A DNA stretch of 64,000 nucleotides from Basidiobolus meristosporus CBS 931.73 (Eukaryota; Basidiobolomycota; Basidiobolomycetes; Basidiobolales; Basidiobolaceae). The stretch lies in NCBI GenBank assembly GCA_002104905.1, contig MCFE01000199.1, positions 1-64,000 of the forward strand, in the 5' to 3' direction. Position 1 is the first letter of the stretch. The number at the start of each line of letters is the position of its first letter. The translations under genes and the position numbers were made by a program. Below, piece by piece: positions 10,601 through 20,895 of the stretch. The notes beneath the pieces are model-generated. The model saw only the letters and a program-made list of their open reading frames with translations, was not told the DNA's origin and did no database searches.

Positions 10601-11654
10601 TTTCAAAAGGAGTAATGCTGACTATAGTATATACTATAAGCCAGATAGAGCAAATCCAGTTCTATTAGCTCTATATGTGGATGATCTTATTATAGCCGCC
10701 AATAACCTAGAAACATTGGAAGAGACTAAATCCAGCCTATCTAAGGAGTTCAAGATGTCCGATCTAGGAGAACTTAGTTACTACTTAGGGATTAAGTTCT
10801 CCATAGACAGAAGTACCCAGACTATTACCCTAAGCCAATCCAAGTATATTCAAGATATACTAAAGAAGTACAAAATGGAAGACTGTAAACCGGCAGCTAC
10901 CCCAATGGAGACAAACCTTAACTTGGTCAAAACTCAACCAAATCAAGAGAGCTTGGTGCCATCTGAAAGCCCTGACTTTCCTTATCAATCTATGGTCGGC
11001 AGTCTGATGTATATCATGCTTGGAACACGTCCAGATATCTCATATTCAGTGGGAGTTGTCAGCCAACATAATCAGAATTATGGATCTGATCATATTGCAG
11101 CAGTTAAGCGGATTTTTAGATACCTAAAAGGAACTGCTGATATCTGCTTAAGATACACTTATAAGGATTCAGAACAGGATCTTGTGGGATACTCTGATGC
11201 TGATTGGGGACGAAATTTAGAAGACAGAAGATCCACCACAGGATACACCTTTCTTTACTGTAAAGGAGCCATTTCATGGAATTCAAGAAAGCAACCAACC
11301 GTAGCACTTTCTACTACAGAGGCAGAGTATATGGCAGCCTGTGAAGCTACAAAAGAAGCAATGTGGTTAAGAAAGCTCTTTGCAGATTTAGGCCTATGTC
11401 AAAAAACGCCTATTACTTTATTTCAAGATAATCAAGGATGTATACAACTAGGTAGAAATCCAACTTTTCATGCTAGAACCAAGCACATAGATATTAGACA
11501 TCATTTCATACGTGAAGCTATAGAGAATAACTTAGTTAGCTTAGTTTACTGTTCTACAGATGAAATGATTGCAGACATATTTACCAAACCATTAGCTAGA
11601 GACAAGTTTGAATATCTTAGGTCAAAATTAGGACTAGTCAGAATGAATATTTAG
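7683..11654 (+). CDS. Copia Gag-Pol polyprotein, complete
   Basis: 1323 aa in one frame with no stop. Order along the protein: UBN2-type gag (about 20-200); CCHC zinc knuckle C-x2-C-x4-H-x4-C at about residue 235; aspartic protease with DSGA at about 290; integrase zinc-binding H-x-H-C-C (about 420-460); integrase core with catalytic Asp about 488, Asp about 552 (SDNGGEY) and Glu about 588 (NGVAERANR); copia reverse transcriptase with the WVFKTKYKADG start and the YVDD active site at 998-1001; RNase H with YSDADW at about 1170, Glu in STTEAEYMA, and a C-terminal IADIFTKPLAR. Integrase precedes RT, which defines Ty1/copia. All catalytic residues that I can check are present. I start at 7683 because it is the first ATG after the LTR; the frame is open back to 7635 but without ATG. 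Single-frame Gag-Pol means protein ratios must be set by means other than frameshifting. Confidence 0.96.
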   Translation: MSPELSLSAMSTTAITGIFPSAEKLDGSNYQVWKVKMKMLLQERGLWDIVMGEECPPKNVGEEALKYQKKEQSAFNCICLNVKDKLLIQCSRAKTAKNAWKALEDTYQSCSAAKKMYLRRKFFTTKMLPGEEMKNLINRITLLVDEMESVGVPTTDEDVIVTILNSLTDEFQGLVSALESRTEDLTLNYVYGRLLDEELRKSSANKKEEENALISNDNQQRRYPRPYKGNSNLFCNYCKRKGHTSDRCFKKRDYQQKKPEYGNAATTEDRLFISALNMTTNKDSQTWYIDSGASQHFTHQKELFTQYQEIPIKKVFMGDNRTLDAVGEGTIQVNLRSSEGSHTLTFKEVLYVPEIAKNLLSVSKATAEGLSFSFDNSGCRITDQNGAHIASGIRDQNLYKLTYIPSYLEANISNLNEETPMLWHRRFGHINFDYLRKMIKDQLISGVKIDPPANLEHCEACIYGKQARQPFKSSGLIKTKKKLDLIHSDLCGPMQNLSLGGMKYLITCIDDYTRYTWVYFMERKEEALSKLREFKAMVERETGEKIKKIHSDNGGEYTSKLFIHFCKIHGIKQETTVPYSPQQNGVAERANRSIIDMARSMIHDQKLSYDFWAESVATAVYLKNRSYNRILRDSTPFEAWYGYRPSAEHLRIFGCTAYAKKLAGNQSKFEPKSVKCIFLGYCNESKAYRLYNTKAKKLIKSRDVLFDENSKFSQKMTSDDDENLISSPPIVRIESEQNNENFFTPEDSTTVVQPESVPRNIPEVIIPVSNARRSNRTRNSPNYYINEGTNLAYAYSVHVDEPQTVKEALNSPQTKFWRSAMTEEYQALMENQTWDLVKLPINQKSIGCRWVFKTKYKADGTIERYKARLVAKGYSQTKGLDYTETFAPVAKFNSIRLILAIAAKYKFFIHQMDVKTAFLNGELDEDVYMDQPDGFVDQDNPHLVCKLKKSLYGLKQSPRAWNCKIDSYLESLSFKRSNADYSIYYKPDRANPVLLALYVDDLIIAANNLETLEETKSSLSKEFKMSDLGELSYYLGIKFSIDRSTQTITLSQSKYIQDILKKYKMEDCKPAATPMETNLNLVKTQPNQESLVPSESPDFPYQSMVGSLMYIMLGTRPDISYSVGVVSQHNQNYGSDHIAAVKRIFRYLKGTADICLRYTYKDSEQDLVGYSDADWGRNLEDRRSTTGYTFLYCKGAISWNSRKQPTVALSTTEAEYMAACEATKEAMWLRKLFADLGLCQKTPITLFQDNQGCIQLGRNPTFHARTKHIDIRHHFIREAIENNLVSLVYCSTDEMIADIFTKPLARDKFEYLRSKLGLVRMNI

Positions 11655-11665
11655 CTGAGTGGGTG

Positions 11666-12014
11666 TGTTGTAAAAATTTGTATTTCCACCTAAATATTCA
11701 CCTAACTTAGTCACTTAGATCATCACCTTAAAATCCTAGAGAATACTGACCAAATTCCTTGTCGGGATTTACTTAGAATATTTTCACCAAAATACCAGGT
11801 ACCCAGAACATGAAAATTCTCAAAGTTGTCCAAACAGCCCCAAACTTTGCACACATGTTCTTGGGACCTTCCTTAACCTATTCTACGTGTTTGTAATGCC
11901 AAGACCATGTAAAAGTATAAATACTACTTTTACATTCAATAAATAATTAAGTGAAAACCACATAATCTACTTGTTCTCCAAATCACTTCCAATATCTCCA
12001 AGACTCTTACAACA
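11666..12014 (+). repeat. Copia-A 3' LTR
   Basis: 349 bp, same ends as the 5' LTR, three visible transitions relative to it. The short purine-rich stretch GAGTGGG just before 11666 is the best polypurine-tract candidate. Followed by the target duplication CTTTG. Confidence 0.95.
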
Positions 12015-12099
12015 CTTTGGACTCAGCTAGCTGTCTTACCTTTATTTTGTAAGCTCTGTTGCCTTTATACTAGTTGCACTGATCCAACAATAGGCATTT

Positions 12100-13080
12100 T
12101 AAGCTGATTGTGGGTAGATTTGATGGATATGTCATTAATGACTACTCTTTCTTATTCCCATTCTACAGCTGAAGCACGGTAGAGCTTCAAGGTGCTATGC
12201 TTACTTATCTCTTAGCACATGATAACCAATTATAATAACATATTGTGCTTCAATATCATAAGCCAACTTTGAAAAATCAATGATAGATTTTCCCCTTGCA
12301 CAAATTGAGCTTTTTACAGGCTCTGCAATCTTAGTACTTTGCAAGACAACAGTAATGTGGTGTATTTCTTGCACACACAATCCTGGCAGGTATACACAAT
12401 GAAATTTAGGTTGAATTTTGATCTTTAGTCAGGCTAGTGATTGCAATCTTGTAAGGAAGATCCTGGTAGGCTCTGTGCAGAGTATGAGTGCTTTGGACAT
12501 GCCAGGGGGTTCTCATAACTACCAGACCTCAACTAACTCCAAGATTGAAATGCTACTTTACATGCTAAGTCTTAGGTAAATAGTGCATGAACTGATAGTA
12601 AGAAGAGTAAAAAAAGTACCCTCTACTAAATTCCAGGCTATCAGTGTTACTTTAGCTCTTGAACATTGAAGAGCTAGCTGTTGGTCTTTAGCATTCAGTC
12701 ATACAGAGTAAAGATACTTTGATCCTTTTCTAGTATATCTGACACTCCACTAATACACTAAATGGAGCATGCTGATTTCCCTTGGCAATATCTCAGAGGC
12801 TTCTTTACTGAAACATCCATTTAATATTCAGCTTCTAGACTTGTAGATTGACTTGTCTAACATTGCAGGACAGGGAAAAGATTCAGTATTGGCAGTAATA
12901 GACACTTCTGAGAGTGACAGCTTAGAACTCACTTACAGTCTGAACAATGAATTCAGCACAGGTTAATAATCATTTCTTCTTTGCAATCTGCACTTCAACT
13001 CTGGACTGCTCTGCATTCTGAGAAGCTACAAAAGTAGCACTGGTTCCTATGTTTCACTTGTAATGAGCATTCACCTGTTG
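12100..13080 (-). pseudogene. Old copia gag relic
   Basis: On the minus strand 12660-12930 aligns by eye with the start of copia gag: compare its TTGGCAATATCTCA-GAGGCTTC and GGCAGTAATAGACAC segments with the gag start of the reverse Copia-A relic at 40960-41095. The frame is destroyed. The young Copia-A element interrupts this older copy or its flank. The part 12100-12600 is only tentatively included. Confidence 0.55.
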
Positions 13081-13227
13081 GCAACTGTTTCCTCCCCCCC
13101 CCTTTGAGTTTGAAAACCATTGCTTGGTATATAGGCTAACAAAAGTGCAAGTAGCAGTTAAACGGTCAAAGAATAGACAGAGATATCAGCTTATGAGTAA
13201 TTTGCCTCAGCTATACCATGTAGCCCA

Positions 13228-13509
13228 TTACATCATACCAAAGCCCTTATAACCACAACTTAGATTTAAGTGGTATAGGCTCACAAAAACACCATTCCCC
13301 AAAGATGGCTCTGCATATCCATATATCCTGATGCGGCCCGCCCAATATGTGCAATATGTAACGCCCGTAGCACAGACCCGATGCCTGGCAGGTTTCCCGC
13401 ATAGAGCGTACAATACACCCAATGTGCTGACAATTGCGATTAACATGACTACATATAACAAATCAATAAACCAGAACTGCAAAATGAAAGTTAGGTTATC
13501 CTCACTCAT
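13228..13509 (-). CDS. Small hypothetical membrane ORF
   Basis: A 93-codon ATG frame downstream of the MFS gene on the same strand, about 90 bp beyond its stop. It has one clear hydrophobic segment (FWFIDLLYVVMLIAIVSTLGVLYAL, residues about 12-36) and a few cysteines after it. GC content and CpG are gene-like, unlike the repeats to the left. No family recognised. It may equally be a remnant exon or a chance frame. Confidence 0.25.
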   Translation of the reverse strand: MSEDNLTFILQFWFIDLLYVVMLIAIVSTLGVLYALCGKPARHRVCATGVTYCTYWAGRIRIYGYAEPSLGNGVFVSLYHLNLSCGYKGFGMM

Positions 13510-13600
13510 TGGCTAGTTTACTCGAGATGATCAGAACAATAAATGAACATTCTCAGAAGCAAGTGGTAAGAATAGTGTAATAAAGCTACTCATTAGGCAT

Positions 13601-15496
13601 TTATTTGATCTCTTTACTACTATTTACATTGGACTTGCTTGAACTTTGCATCTTGACGTACTTGATTCCCAGAGTGAACACAAACGCTAATCCGGCCATG
13701 CCAACCGCAATAAAAAAGATGGTTCGCAAAACGTGAACATACACATCCATCACTACGAGTCGCTCCTGTGCCGGTAGGGTATTAATGAAAGTGGAGCTGT
13801 TGAGAGCCTCCTTGATAGGGATATCAAAGGTTAATTCTGACAATCCTGTGGTCAGCTTGTTGTTGTATATTGAGCCGAAAATGGCGATTCCCAATACTCC
13901 ACCGATTGAGCGGAAGAAGGTTGCTAGTGTGGTAACTATTCCCATATCTTTGTGAGTGACAGCTGCTTGTCCGGCAAAGATCAGTGTTTGAATGCAACAA
14001 CCAGCCCCAATACCCAAGATCAGTAAGAAGCCAATTTGCTCGCCATGCCCTGTGTTTGCATTCCAGACGGTCAATAACCCAACCCCCACTGTCATGATTG
14101 CTGAGCCGACCCAGCACCAGATAACGATCACCCCAGTCTTAGAGACGATCAATCCGGAGATTACACTGAATGCCGAAGTCGAGAGCATCATGGGTAGCAT
14201 TTCGAGACCTGAGCTAGTAGCGGAGTCCCCACGAACGACCTGGAAGTACATTGGAATGTAGTACACGAGTCCAAAGAAAGCCATGCCAAAGAAGAACATG
14301 GTGATGAAAGTGAATAGTGGGTTACGCATGGCAAACAGTCGACAAGGGACGATTGGCTCGGCCGCAAACCGATACTCCACGACGATGAACGCAATTAGTA
14401 GTACTGCGGAAACGCAATATAGAGCGATGACTCTGGGAGAACTCCAGGAGTATTCCCCTCCTCCCCACTGAGTTGGTAGCAACAGGGTGATAATAAATCC
14501 CAAAAGTAACACCGTCCCGAGGAAATCGATTCTCTTGATTTTTTCCTTGAGAGAGCCCGTTGGTGTGGGAAGACGAAGGAACAGAGAGACAATGACCACC
14601 GTGAGTAGGCCAAATGGCAAGTTGATGAAGAAAGACCACCTATCATGATTGACGTTGGTCAGCAGTCGTCGGAAGGCAAAATGACTGAACAAGACCTACC
14701 TCCACGTGCTATCATCAGTGAAGATTCCTCCCAACAACGGACCTAGGACAGAAGCGATGCTATACTGAAAGGACGACAAACGTTAGAACGATACGTAATT
14801 CCACTCCATTCTCCAAACGCAGTCAACTTACAGTGGCCCCGATGAACCCTTGGTACTTTCCACGCTCGCGGAGTGGGACAATCTCGGTGATGATGATGAA
14901 GACCATACCCTGGACTTGGGAAAGAGCATATTTAAAAAGTGTCCGAAGTTCCGTAGGGAAGAAATGCTTACTGCCACCACCGCCGATTCCAGCTATGGCT
15001 CTAGCCACGATCAGCATGGTCATGTTCTGTGAGGCGCCACATATTGCGCTGCCAACTTCGAAGATCACAATGGCGAAGAGAAACACCACTTTACGGCCAA
15101 AAATATCGGAAAACTAATTCACCCGGTCAGCCTTCTGTTATTCAATATACGTAATCTAAAACTCACTTTTCCGTAGAGAGGCTGGCAGGCTGTGGCAGTC
15201 AACATGTAGGCAGTAGCTACCCACGATATCTCGTTCATGGCTCCGAAATCCGAAGCGATCTTTGGTAGAGCGGTGGCCACGATTGTTTGATCGAGGCCGG
15301 CCAGAAGAATGGCCAATGCAAGGCCAAGGAATACCAGGATCATTTTCCCAAAGGGCAACAGCTCGGGGTCACCTTTTACATCCATTGCTGGCTTGAGAGA
15401 GCTCTTCTCCAAATCCTCCAGCTGCAAAGGATCGGAAGAGCCTGACTGCTTCTCAGCCAGTGTATTTGCCTGTTCTTGTCTCATTGAATATAACAT
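13601..15496 (-). CDS. MFS multidrug transporter, DHA2/14-TM family, five exons
   Basis: Exons (minus strand): 15496-15167, 15113-14972, 14914-14832, 14764-14700, 14639-13601. The four introns are 53, 57, 67 and 60 bp, all GT-AG, and the joins keep frame to give 552 aa. Residues 1-45 are a polar cytosolic tail; then come the DHA14 signature LAGLDQTIVATALPKIASDF in TM1, motif A (GKFSDIFGRK) in the TM2-3 loop, ARAIAGIGGGG with PLRERGKYQG, and motif C-like GPLLGGIFTDD in TM5, followed by WSFFINLPFG in TM6 and eight more hydrophobic segments. Such proteins are proton antiporters of the plasma membrane or vacuole that export drugs or secondary metabolites; the substrate cannot be read from sequence. 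No biosynthetic cluster neighbours it. Upstream it has a 9-bp palindrome (15571-15597) and GC-rich motifs. The second exon's 3' join (ATC from A plus TC) was chosen because it restores the conserved GGGGIQGMVF run. Confidence 0.9.
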
Positions 15497-15570
15497 TTGT
15501 CGCTCCAGCTCACCTGCTTTTATAGGAACGGGCCTGAGTGAAAATCGCCAATATCAATCCAGTGGAAATC

Positions 15571-15597
15571 ACCTCGGTGGGATCTCGGCACCGAGGT
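15571..15597. promoter_or_regulatory. Perfect 9-bp inverted repeat upstream of the MFS gene
   Basis: ACCTCGGTG, a 9-bp spacer, then CACCGAGGT, 75 bp before the MFS ATG. It holds CGG and CCG half-sites in inverted orientation, the kind of site used by fungal Zn2Cys6 dimers. A regulatory role is inference from position and symmetry. Confidence 0.45.
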
Positions 15598-15795
15598 CCA
15601 ACTGCTCGGTTCAATACTGCTGCTGGTAACGGGGACCCACAATCGGGAATACCTTGACCTAGCGATTTCAACATTCATTCGAGAATCTGTTCTATCCACA
15701 TTAATCTTCTTGATTTGGCAATCCTTTCTGAAGGCTATCCGGGTTAAAACATGGTTCAGTCGCCGGTGGATCTACATCGATCATCGCCGCGAGGA

Positions 15796-15871
15796 CACGT
15801 GACGTCCCGTTCAGGTCAGTTAACCATAGCATTCGAACCTTATCAAACGGGTAAACGGGGTATTGAACGGG
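15796..15871. promoter_or_regulatory. Clustered promoter motifs (CACGTGACGTC and AACGGG repeats)
   Basis: An E-box CACGTG overlapping a CRE-like TGACGTC at 15796-15806, followed by three AACGGG copies at 15846, 15854 and 15866, 300 to 375 bp upstream of the MFS ATG. CACGTG is a bHLH site and TGACGTC a bZIP site in fungi. Which gene they serve is not shown; no gene is evident to the right for several kb. Confidence 0.35.
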
Positions 15872-17559
15872 ATATTGATCATCAAAAACATACCTAAACT
15901 ACTGAACGGAAACGGCTGGTCTATATCTGTCGCTCTTACTCAGTTGCTTCGCATATGTGCGGAGTGAAGTAGCCTTTTGCTTGAAGAGAAAACGGATTCT
16001 GGGTGCCCAATCACGCCATGGTTTCGCAGGAGATTTGATCGTTCCTCACTTTTGATTTGGTCGTTCCTCACTTCCAACACTCCATAAGTTACGCAGGATA
16101 TTATGCTTCCAACTATGTTCCACGAAGTGGATATATGTGTGCACATATTAATCCGAGATAAATCATTGGTGGAACGTGATCGAGTCCAATTCCAACACTT
16201 CCGCTTACCATATACAGATGAGATTCAGATGGAGAATATTCATGGTCGATTTTGGCTAGAAAAGTACTGGCAAAGCCTTTCCTTCCCCATCACGATTGGC
16301 GGCTAAACGGGCTATTGTGCACGTGGGTAAGTGAAGTTGGTGGTAGCTATAGCTTAATATCTTCGGACTCGGGATATCAAGCTTACCGATGACACGCCAC
16401 CGTTGCCCGATATTGGGGTGAACTCTAGACCAAGAAATTGGCCCATTCGCCTCGGCATCCGATGCTGCTTACAATGGTGGAAGCGAAAGCCTCCGTAGAT
16501 TTCAGAGAATGATGGGATTAGATGGGGCATTGGAGTGTTGAACATCCATGTCACCAGATGATCTGCACCATATGTAAGCAAACGGCTGGGCCAATATAGA
16601 ACCAAAGTGTATGCAAGTAATTAAGATAGGTATTTATGATAGATTGTATATGGCTTTCGGGGCTTGAAAGTTGATGTTTAGGGAGTGGGAGTAGACATCC
16701 AATATTAAGATAAAGAGGCACCCCGATCCTTACAGCTGGCCTAAATCTACCATAATTAACAGGATCCTGATGAAAATCGGGTATATCAATGGACCGTGGC
16801 GACTCCAAGAATGAGTGACGGATCAAAGAAAAGCAAATTGACTTGAACTACGAGTTCTTGGCCAGCCGCTCGTAGTATACTCGCCGGAATGATACCGTTC
16901 TTACGTAGATCATGACTTCATATTCGTAGCCAGGAAACACCTTACACTCTATATATCGCCATCAATTTTTCCTCCCCGATGTTGTGAAAATTCTCTGCTT
17001 TGATAATATGGTGCACACTTCTGCCACCAAACTTACCCATTCTGACCGCCTGTTAGTTTAAATTTGGTGGCCAAGCAAAACGACTGATTTGCTTGGCTCC
17101 AGGGTTACCTGTTTGATGAAAAGTATCAATGCTTATATTGGCTTTTCCATCCAGATTCTAGCTTTTGAACTTTACTATACGCACCCAAACTCTGTGACAT
17201 GATTGCTGGAAATGTCTTCACTTCAGTGGCATGTACCTGAACCATCAATACATTTCAGGTTGCCCGAGAGTGCTAAGCTCTACGTGCGTGCTTTGGGGGC
17301 CTTTATTAGCATAATTTCATGCTTGTTTTGCCTAGCCCTTTAAATGTATCAGTGTCACTCTCATATCAAATACACAACAAAGTAACAATTGCTTACCACA
17401 TAGCCTACTCACTTGCTTGTGGTATCTCCATGGAACTTTTTGAACTCCTTGGTATTGTGGTAACAATAAAAATGCTGCAAAATATTCCTTATCATTAGCC
17501 CAAGATTATTGTCCCAGAAATATGATCATCTGAGCTCAATAAGCAAGTGAATATGATAT
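15872..17559. other. Intergenic, no gene recognised
   Basis: Only short unconvincing frames. A 22-bp tandem duplication (GATTTG(A/G)TCGTTCCTCACTT core) lies at 16032-16053 and 16054-16075. Composition turns AT-rich and CpG-poor beyond about 17000, marking the edge of the gene island. Confidence 0.45.
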
Positions 17560-17912
17560 GTCTATTCTAATGTAAGCTTGGTAAATATGCCTAGCTATAC
17601 ACCTGACTTATTTGATTAAATCATGGCTTACAAGTCTTATGGAAGTCTACCCAAATTCCTTGTTGTCATTTGTCTTCATTACTTTTACCAATATATCAGG
17701 TGCCCAGAACTTGAAGAGGCTTGAAGCTGTCCAAACAACCCAAAACAATGCATGCAAGCCCTCAGGACTTACCAGGACATACTCTACACATTTGCTTTGC
17801 CTAAGCAATGTGAAAGTACAAACACACCTTTGCATTGAGTAAATCATAAAGTGATAACTTTGCAATTTGCTTGCTCTCCCAGCTGTCTCCAATATCATCC
17901 AGATTATTACAG
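17560..17912 (+). repeat. Diverged copia LTR
   Basis: Forward similarity to the Copia-A LTR across its length: the CCAAATTCCTTG, CAGGTGCCCAGAAC and TTGCC-AAG segments, the ATTGAGTAAATCATAAAGTGA segment and the end TCTCCAATATC...TTACA. Many substitutions; left boundary approximate. No primer-binding site follows, so it is solo or a 3' LTR. Confidence 0.75.
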
Positions 17913-18484
17913 TATATCTTAGCACTTTAAAGCACTTCTTGGAAGGTTGATAATTGCAAACATATAACTCTTAAATCCCAGACAAGTGCACATAATCTGC
18001 CACTCCACTGATAATGAAGTGGGCAATGTAGTAAACTTCTTATTGACATTGTAAGCTATGCTCATGTATAGTTAACCAGGTGCCAATTTAGCACTTCAAG
18101 GTGCAATAGAGTATGTTTTAAAGGATGCTTAGGCACTCCTTAGTCTCATAATCAGGCAGTGGGATGAAAGAGGCTCACTGCTACAGCCTGAGCTGCTTTT
18201 AGCTTTGTATGAGGCAGGCAGAGAGTGCTAGTTGCAATGTATTGCACTAACAATAATAATAGCCCTTTGTAGTCAAATTAGCAAGCTTTGGCTTACTCTG
18301 CTGTCAGTTAGATTCTCACCTGTACAGCTTTTCAACAGCTTTTGAGATATTTAAAGTCATTGGGATAACATGCAGATTATGTGGCTATCATTTTATGATA
18401 AATTCCTTCTAAAAGTAATATTCATCCCTATACATTGTTATGTCAGAATACACACATAAAATATCCCAAGGAAATCCAAAAAAA

Positions 18485-20470
18485 CTGTGTGCAAGTTTTG
18501 ATGCTGTTTGATATCTTTGAGACTTCTCATTTTGTGGGTGTCTGATGTTCTGGTGTAAACATTCCCAGAAAATCCTGGCAAGGAATTTGGTTGCATTTAT
18601 CTGAGCCTTGTAAGCTATGACCCAAGTGACTAATTCTGGGGAATATTCAATTTAATTACAAAGCTTATGATGTTTGCATTCAGGCAAACACTTTTATTAA
18701 CTGGTCCCAGTTGTGGTCCAAAATATTCAAATTTGTCTCTGCCTAATAGTGATTTGAATATATATACATACTAAGTGACATAACCTATTCTTGATGCCTC
18801 CCTGTATGGAGTGATCTCCAATATCTACATGCTTAGCACAAGAATGAAATGATGACCTTCAGCTTGTTAGTTTACATCTCAGATTTTACTAATAAATAGT
18901 GATAGAATTTTCTGACACAAACCTTGGACCTTTGAAGTGCAATCTGGCCCTCATTGCTTTGCCTGTGAACTCACAGACTGCCATATACATTATTTCTGTA
19001 GTGGAAAGTGATAGAGTTGATTCCTCTCTGAAATTCAAACTGATTGCTCCATTAAACCTTATGAAAAAATTCAGCAAAATATCATCATATTTGCTGAGTC
19101 CCAAGTTTCACTAAACCCAGAGTCTCAATATTTTAAGTGCAAGGTATAGTGCCAACAAGTAGACATACTTTTTTGATGGTGGCTAGTCTAACTAGCACTT
19201 GCACCAAGTTTGGAACTCAGCTACTTAATGCCTCCACCAAAAATACAACCAAGAGTATAAAGGAAGGACACCAGCTGAATGCTAGCAAAATACCATTAGA
19301 ACACCTGCTAAAGACCTGCAGGTTATTAGATGAGCTCTAAATTTCAGACTTTTCATAGTCATGGTAAAGACAGGGACATTCTCTGTGTCATGATAACATG
19401 ACAACCATGAACACCCATGCCAAGTTTCAGCTTCCTAGCTCAATTTCTAAGAGATTCCTTCTGGAACCTTCTACCACCTTCCAGAAAGTTCCTGACCATT
19501 CCAAACCATTGTTACACAATGGAACATTCCATGGAAGCTTCCCATTGTACTTTTCATAGTCCAGTGCCATATATGGAAATACCAAGTCATATGACTTAGT
19601 CACATGATCAGGAGACCTAATCCATTTCCCCATCCTGTCTCAGTGCCTTGCCTTCTATATTATTATCCCTAGCACTGCTGCTGTGCCTTGCCCTACAATC
19701 CCATTAGTATTAGCTAATATCTCTTGGCATCAGTATTGCCAAAAGGTATATATAGTCCTATCCCCCCTTAAGTATTCCTCAGTCTGATAAATACAGGTCT
19801 TGAATAAACAGCCTTGCCTTGGAAACACATCTTGCCTTGCTGATCCACACCTAAGTCCTTTCCTGTCCTGCCTTGCCTAGCCCTACTCTCCTGCCTTGTG
19901 TCTATTCATAACACTCTGATGGGTTGTCAGTCCTCTGAATCTGGTGCACAATCTGCATCAGAGTATCCTAAAAGCTCCTGCTTGAAGTCCTTGTAAGTGC
20001 CTTAAGCAGCTATTTGCCTTTCCTTGTAAGTATCTAAAAATCTGCTTAGCTGCAGTTATTCAATCAAACCCAGAGCTCTCAACATGCCTGCTAGCAGCTC
20101 CTGCCAACTCCTGGCAGATATGAGACATCTGGACATGTTCCTAGAGTTATATACATCAAATTGCCAACCATAAATAGTATACAATCTCTGGGCTCTCAGA
20201 AGGTACTATGGCCACTTAGTTAGGTGAAGATTTGACTAAGCAAAGGATTTTCTCCACTAAAGTAACTGCCAATATACAGTGTTCTGCATTGTACTTCTTA
20301 AGTTTATTTTGAATATATCAGGACCATCATAAGGTGATGCACTGGGTGCTTCTTTTTATGGAGAACTATATCCTAATGTATTAGCTGAGCTCTCCTAGAT
20401 GGGGCATTTTGAGCCCCTTAAATAGGCAGGATATGAAACTTATTCTATTGGAGTATACCTGGGCATGTGG
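18485..20470 (-). pseudogene. Reverse copia relic (3' LTR, RNase H and part of RT)
   Basis: On the minus strand: 18670-18485 is a decayed copia LTR; 19104-18690 is the RNase H end, with FNGAISLNFRE and LSLSTTE-MYMAVCE still readable (compare SWNSRKQ and LSTTEAEYMAACE of Copia-A); 20470-19914 continues back into the RT-RNase H linker and late RT. The copy is split by unexplained sequence at about 19110-19385 and by the solo LTR 19386-19913. Confidence 0.75.
19386..19913. repeat. Solo LTR of an unrelated LTR family, 528 bp
   Basis: Begins TGTCATGATAACATGAC (itself an inverted repeat) and ends TATTCATAACA, with perfect 5-bp direct repeats CTCTG at 19381-19385 and 19914-19918. Contains a TATATATAG box at about 19748 and AATAAACA at about 19803, as an LTR would. 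It interrupts the reverse copia relic. I see no internal region of this family in the window. The strand suggested by the box order is plus. Confidence 0.85.
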
Positions 20471-20895
20471 CATATTCTGCAATCATCAAGAGCAATTAGG
20501 CAAAATATGGTAGCTACCAGTGGACAAGATTGTTTTTCAATAATCTTGCACTCTGTGCTAGTATTTGACACAATGAGGTTGGCACAGATGATTGCACCAA
20601 CTCATAATATTTGTCTCACATGCTTAGTTTGATGCTGCACTATGGTAGGTATACTGTGGTTTTTGGATCTGTTTCTATGATGTCAAAGGAAAAATGTGTA
20701 TCTTGCGATAAGCTATGCCTAATCAAAAATCTTGAACTTAGAATTCACCAGATTTCAGCTGATATTCTGATGATTTTTGCTTATATTCAGCTGGTGTGTC
20801 TGCTTTGATTTTCACAGTTGCAATTTTGGTGGAAGTAATGCACAGCTGATCACCAAATGTGGTATAAATGCTAATCAGTCTAGTATCCTCATTGA

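Larger units (their letters stand above)
7330..12014 (+). mobile_element. Intact Ty1/copia LTR retrotransposon (Copia-A)
   Basis: A complete element of 4685 bp. Both LTRs are 349 bp, start TGTTG and end CAACA. It is flanked by perfect 5-bp target duplications CTTTG at 7325-7329 and 12015-12019. The primer-binding site follows the 5' LTR at once, and one uninterrupted Gag-Pol frame fills the interior and stops 11 bp before the 3' LTR. The LTRs differ at three positions that I can see (near the 13th LTR base, in the TTGTC(A/G)GG segment and in CCAA(G/A)CAG), all transitions, so insertion is recent compared with every other copy in the window. It landed in older reverse-orientation copia debris (gag relic at 12100-13080). 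It could be autonomous. Confidence 0.97.

Noticed and set aside
7330-12014. Classical RIP as the cause of AT-richness
   Set aside because: The element is intact and the few LTR differences are not in the CpA/TpG context; relics need a computed RIP index before any claim.
15815-15840. tRNA-like B box (AGGTTCGAATG on the minus strand)
   Set aside because: The flanking bases do not form a T-stem and no A box or acceptor stem is found at the right distance.
16354-16826. Overlapping minus-strand frames of 83 and 91 codons
   Set aside because: They overlap in different frames, share no domain and cannot be joined convincingly by an intron.
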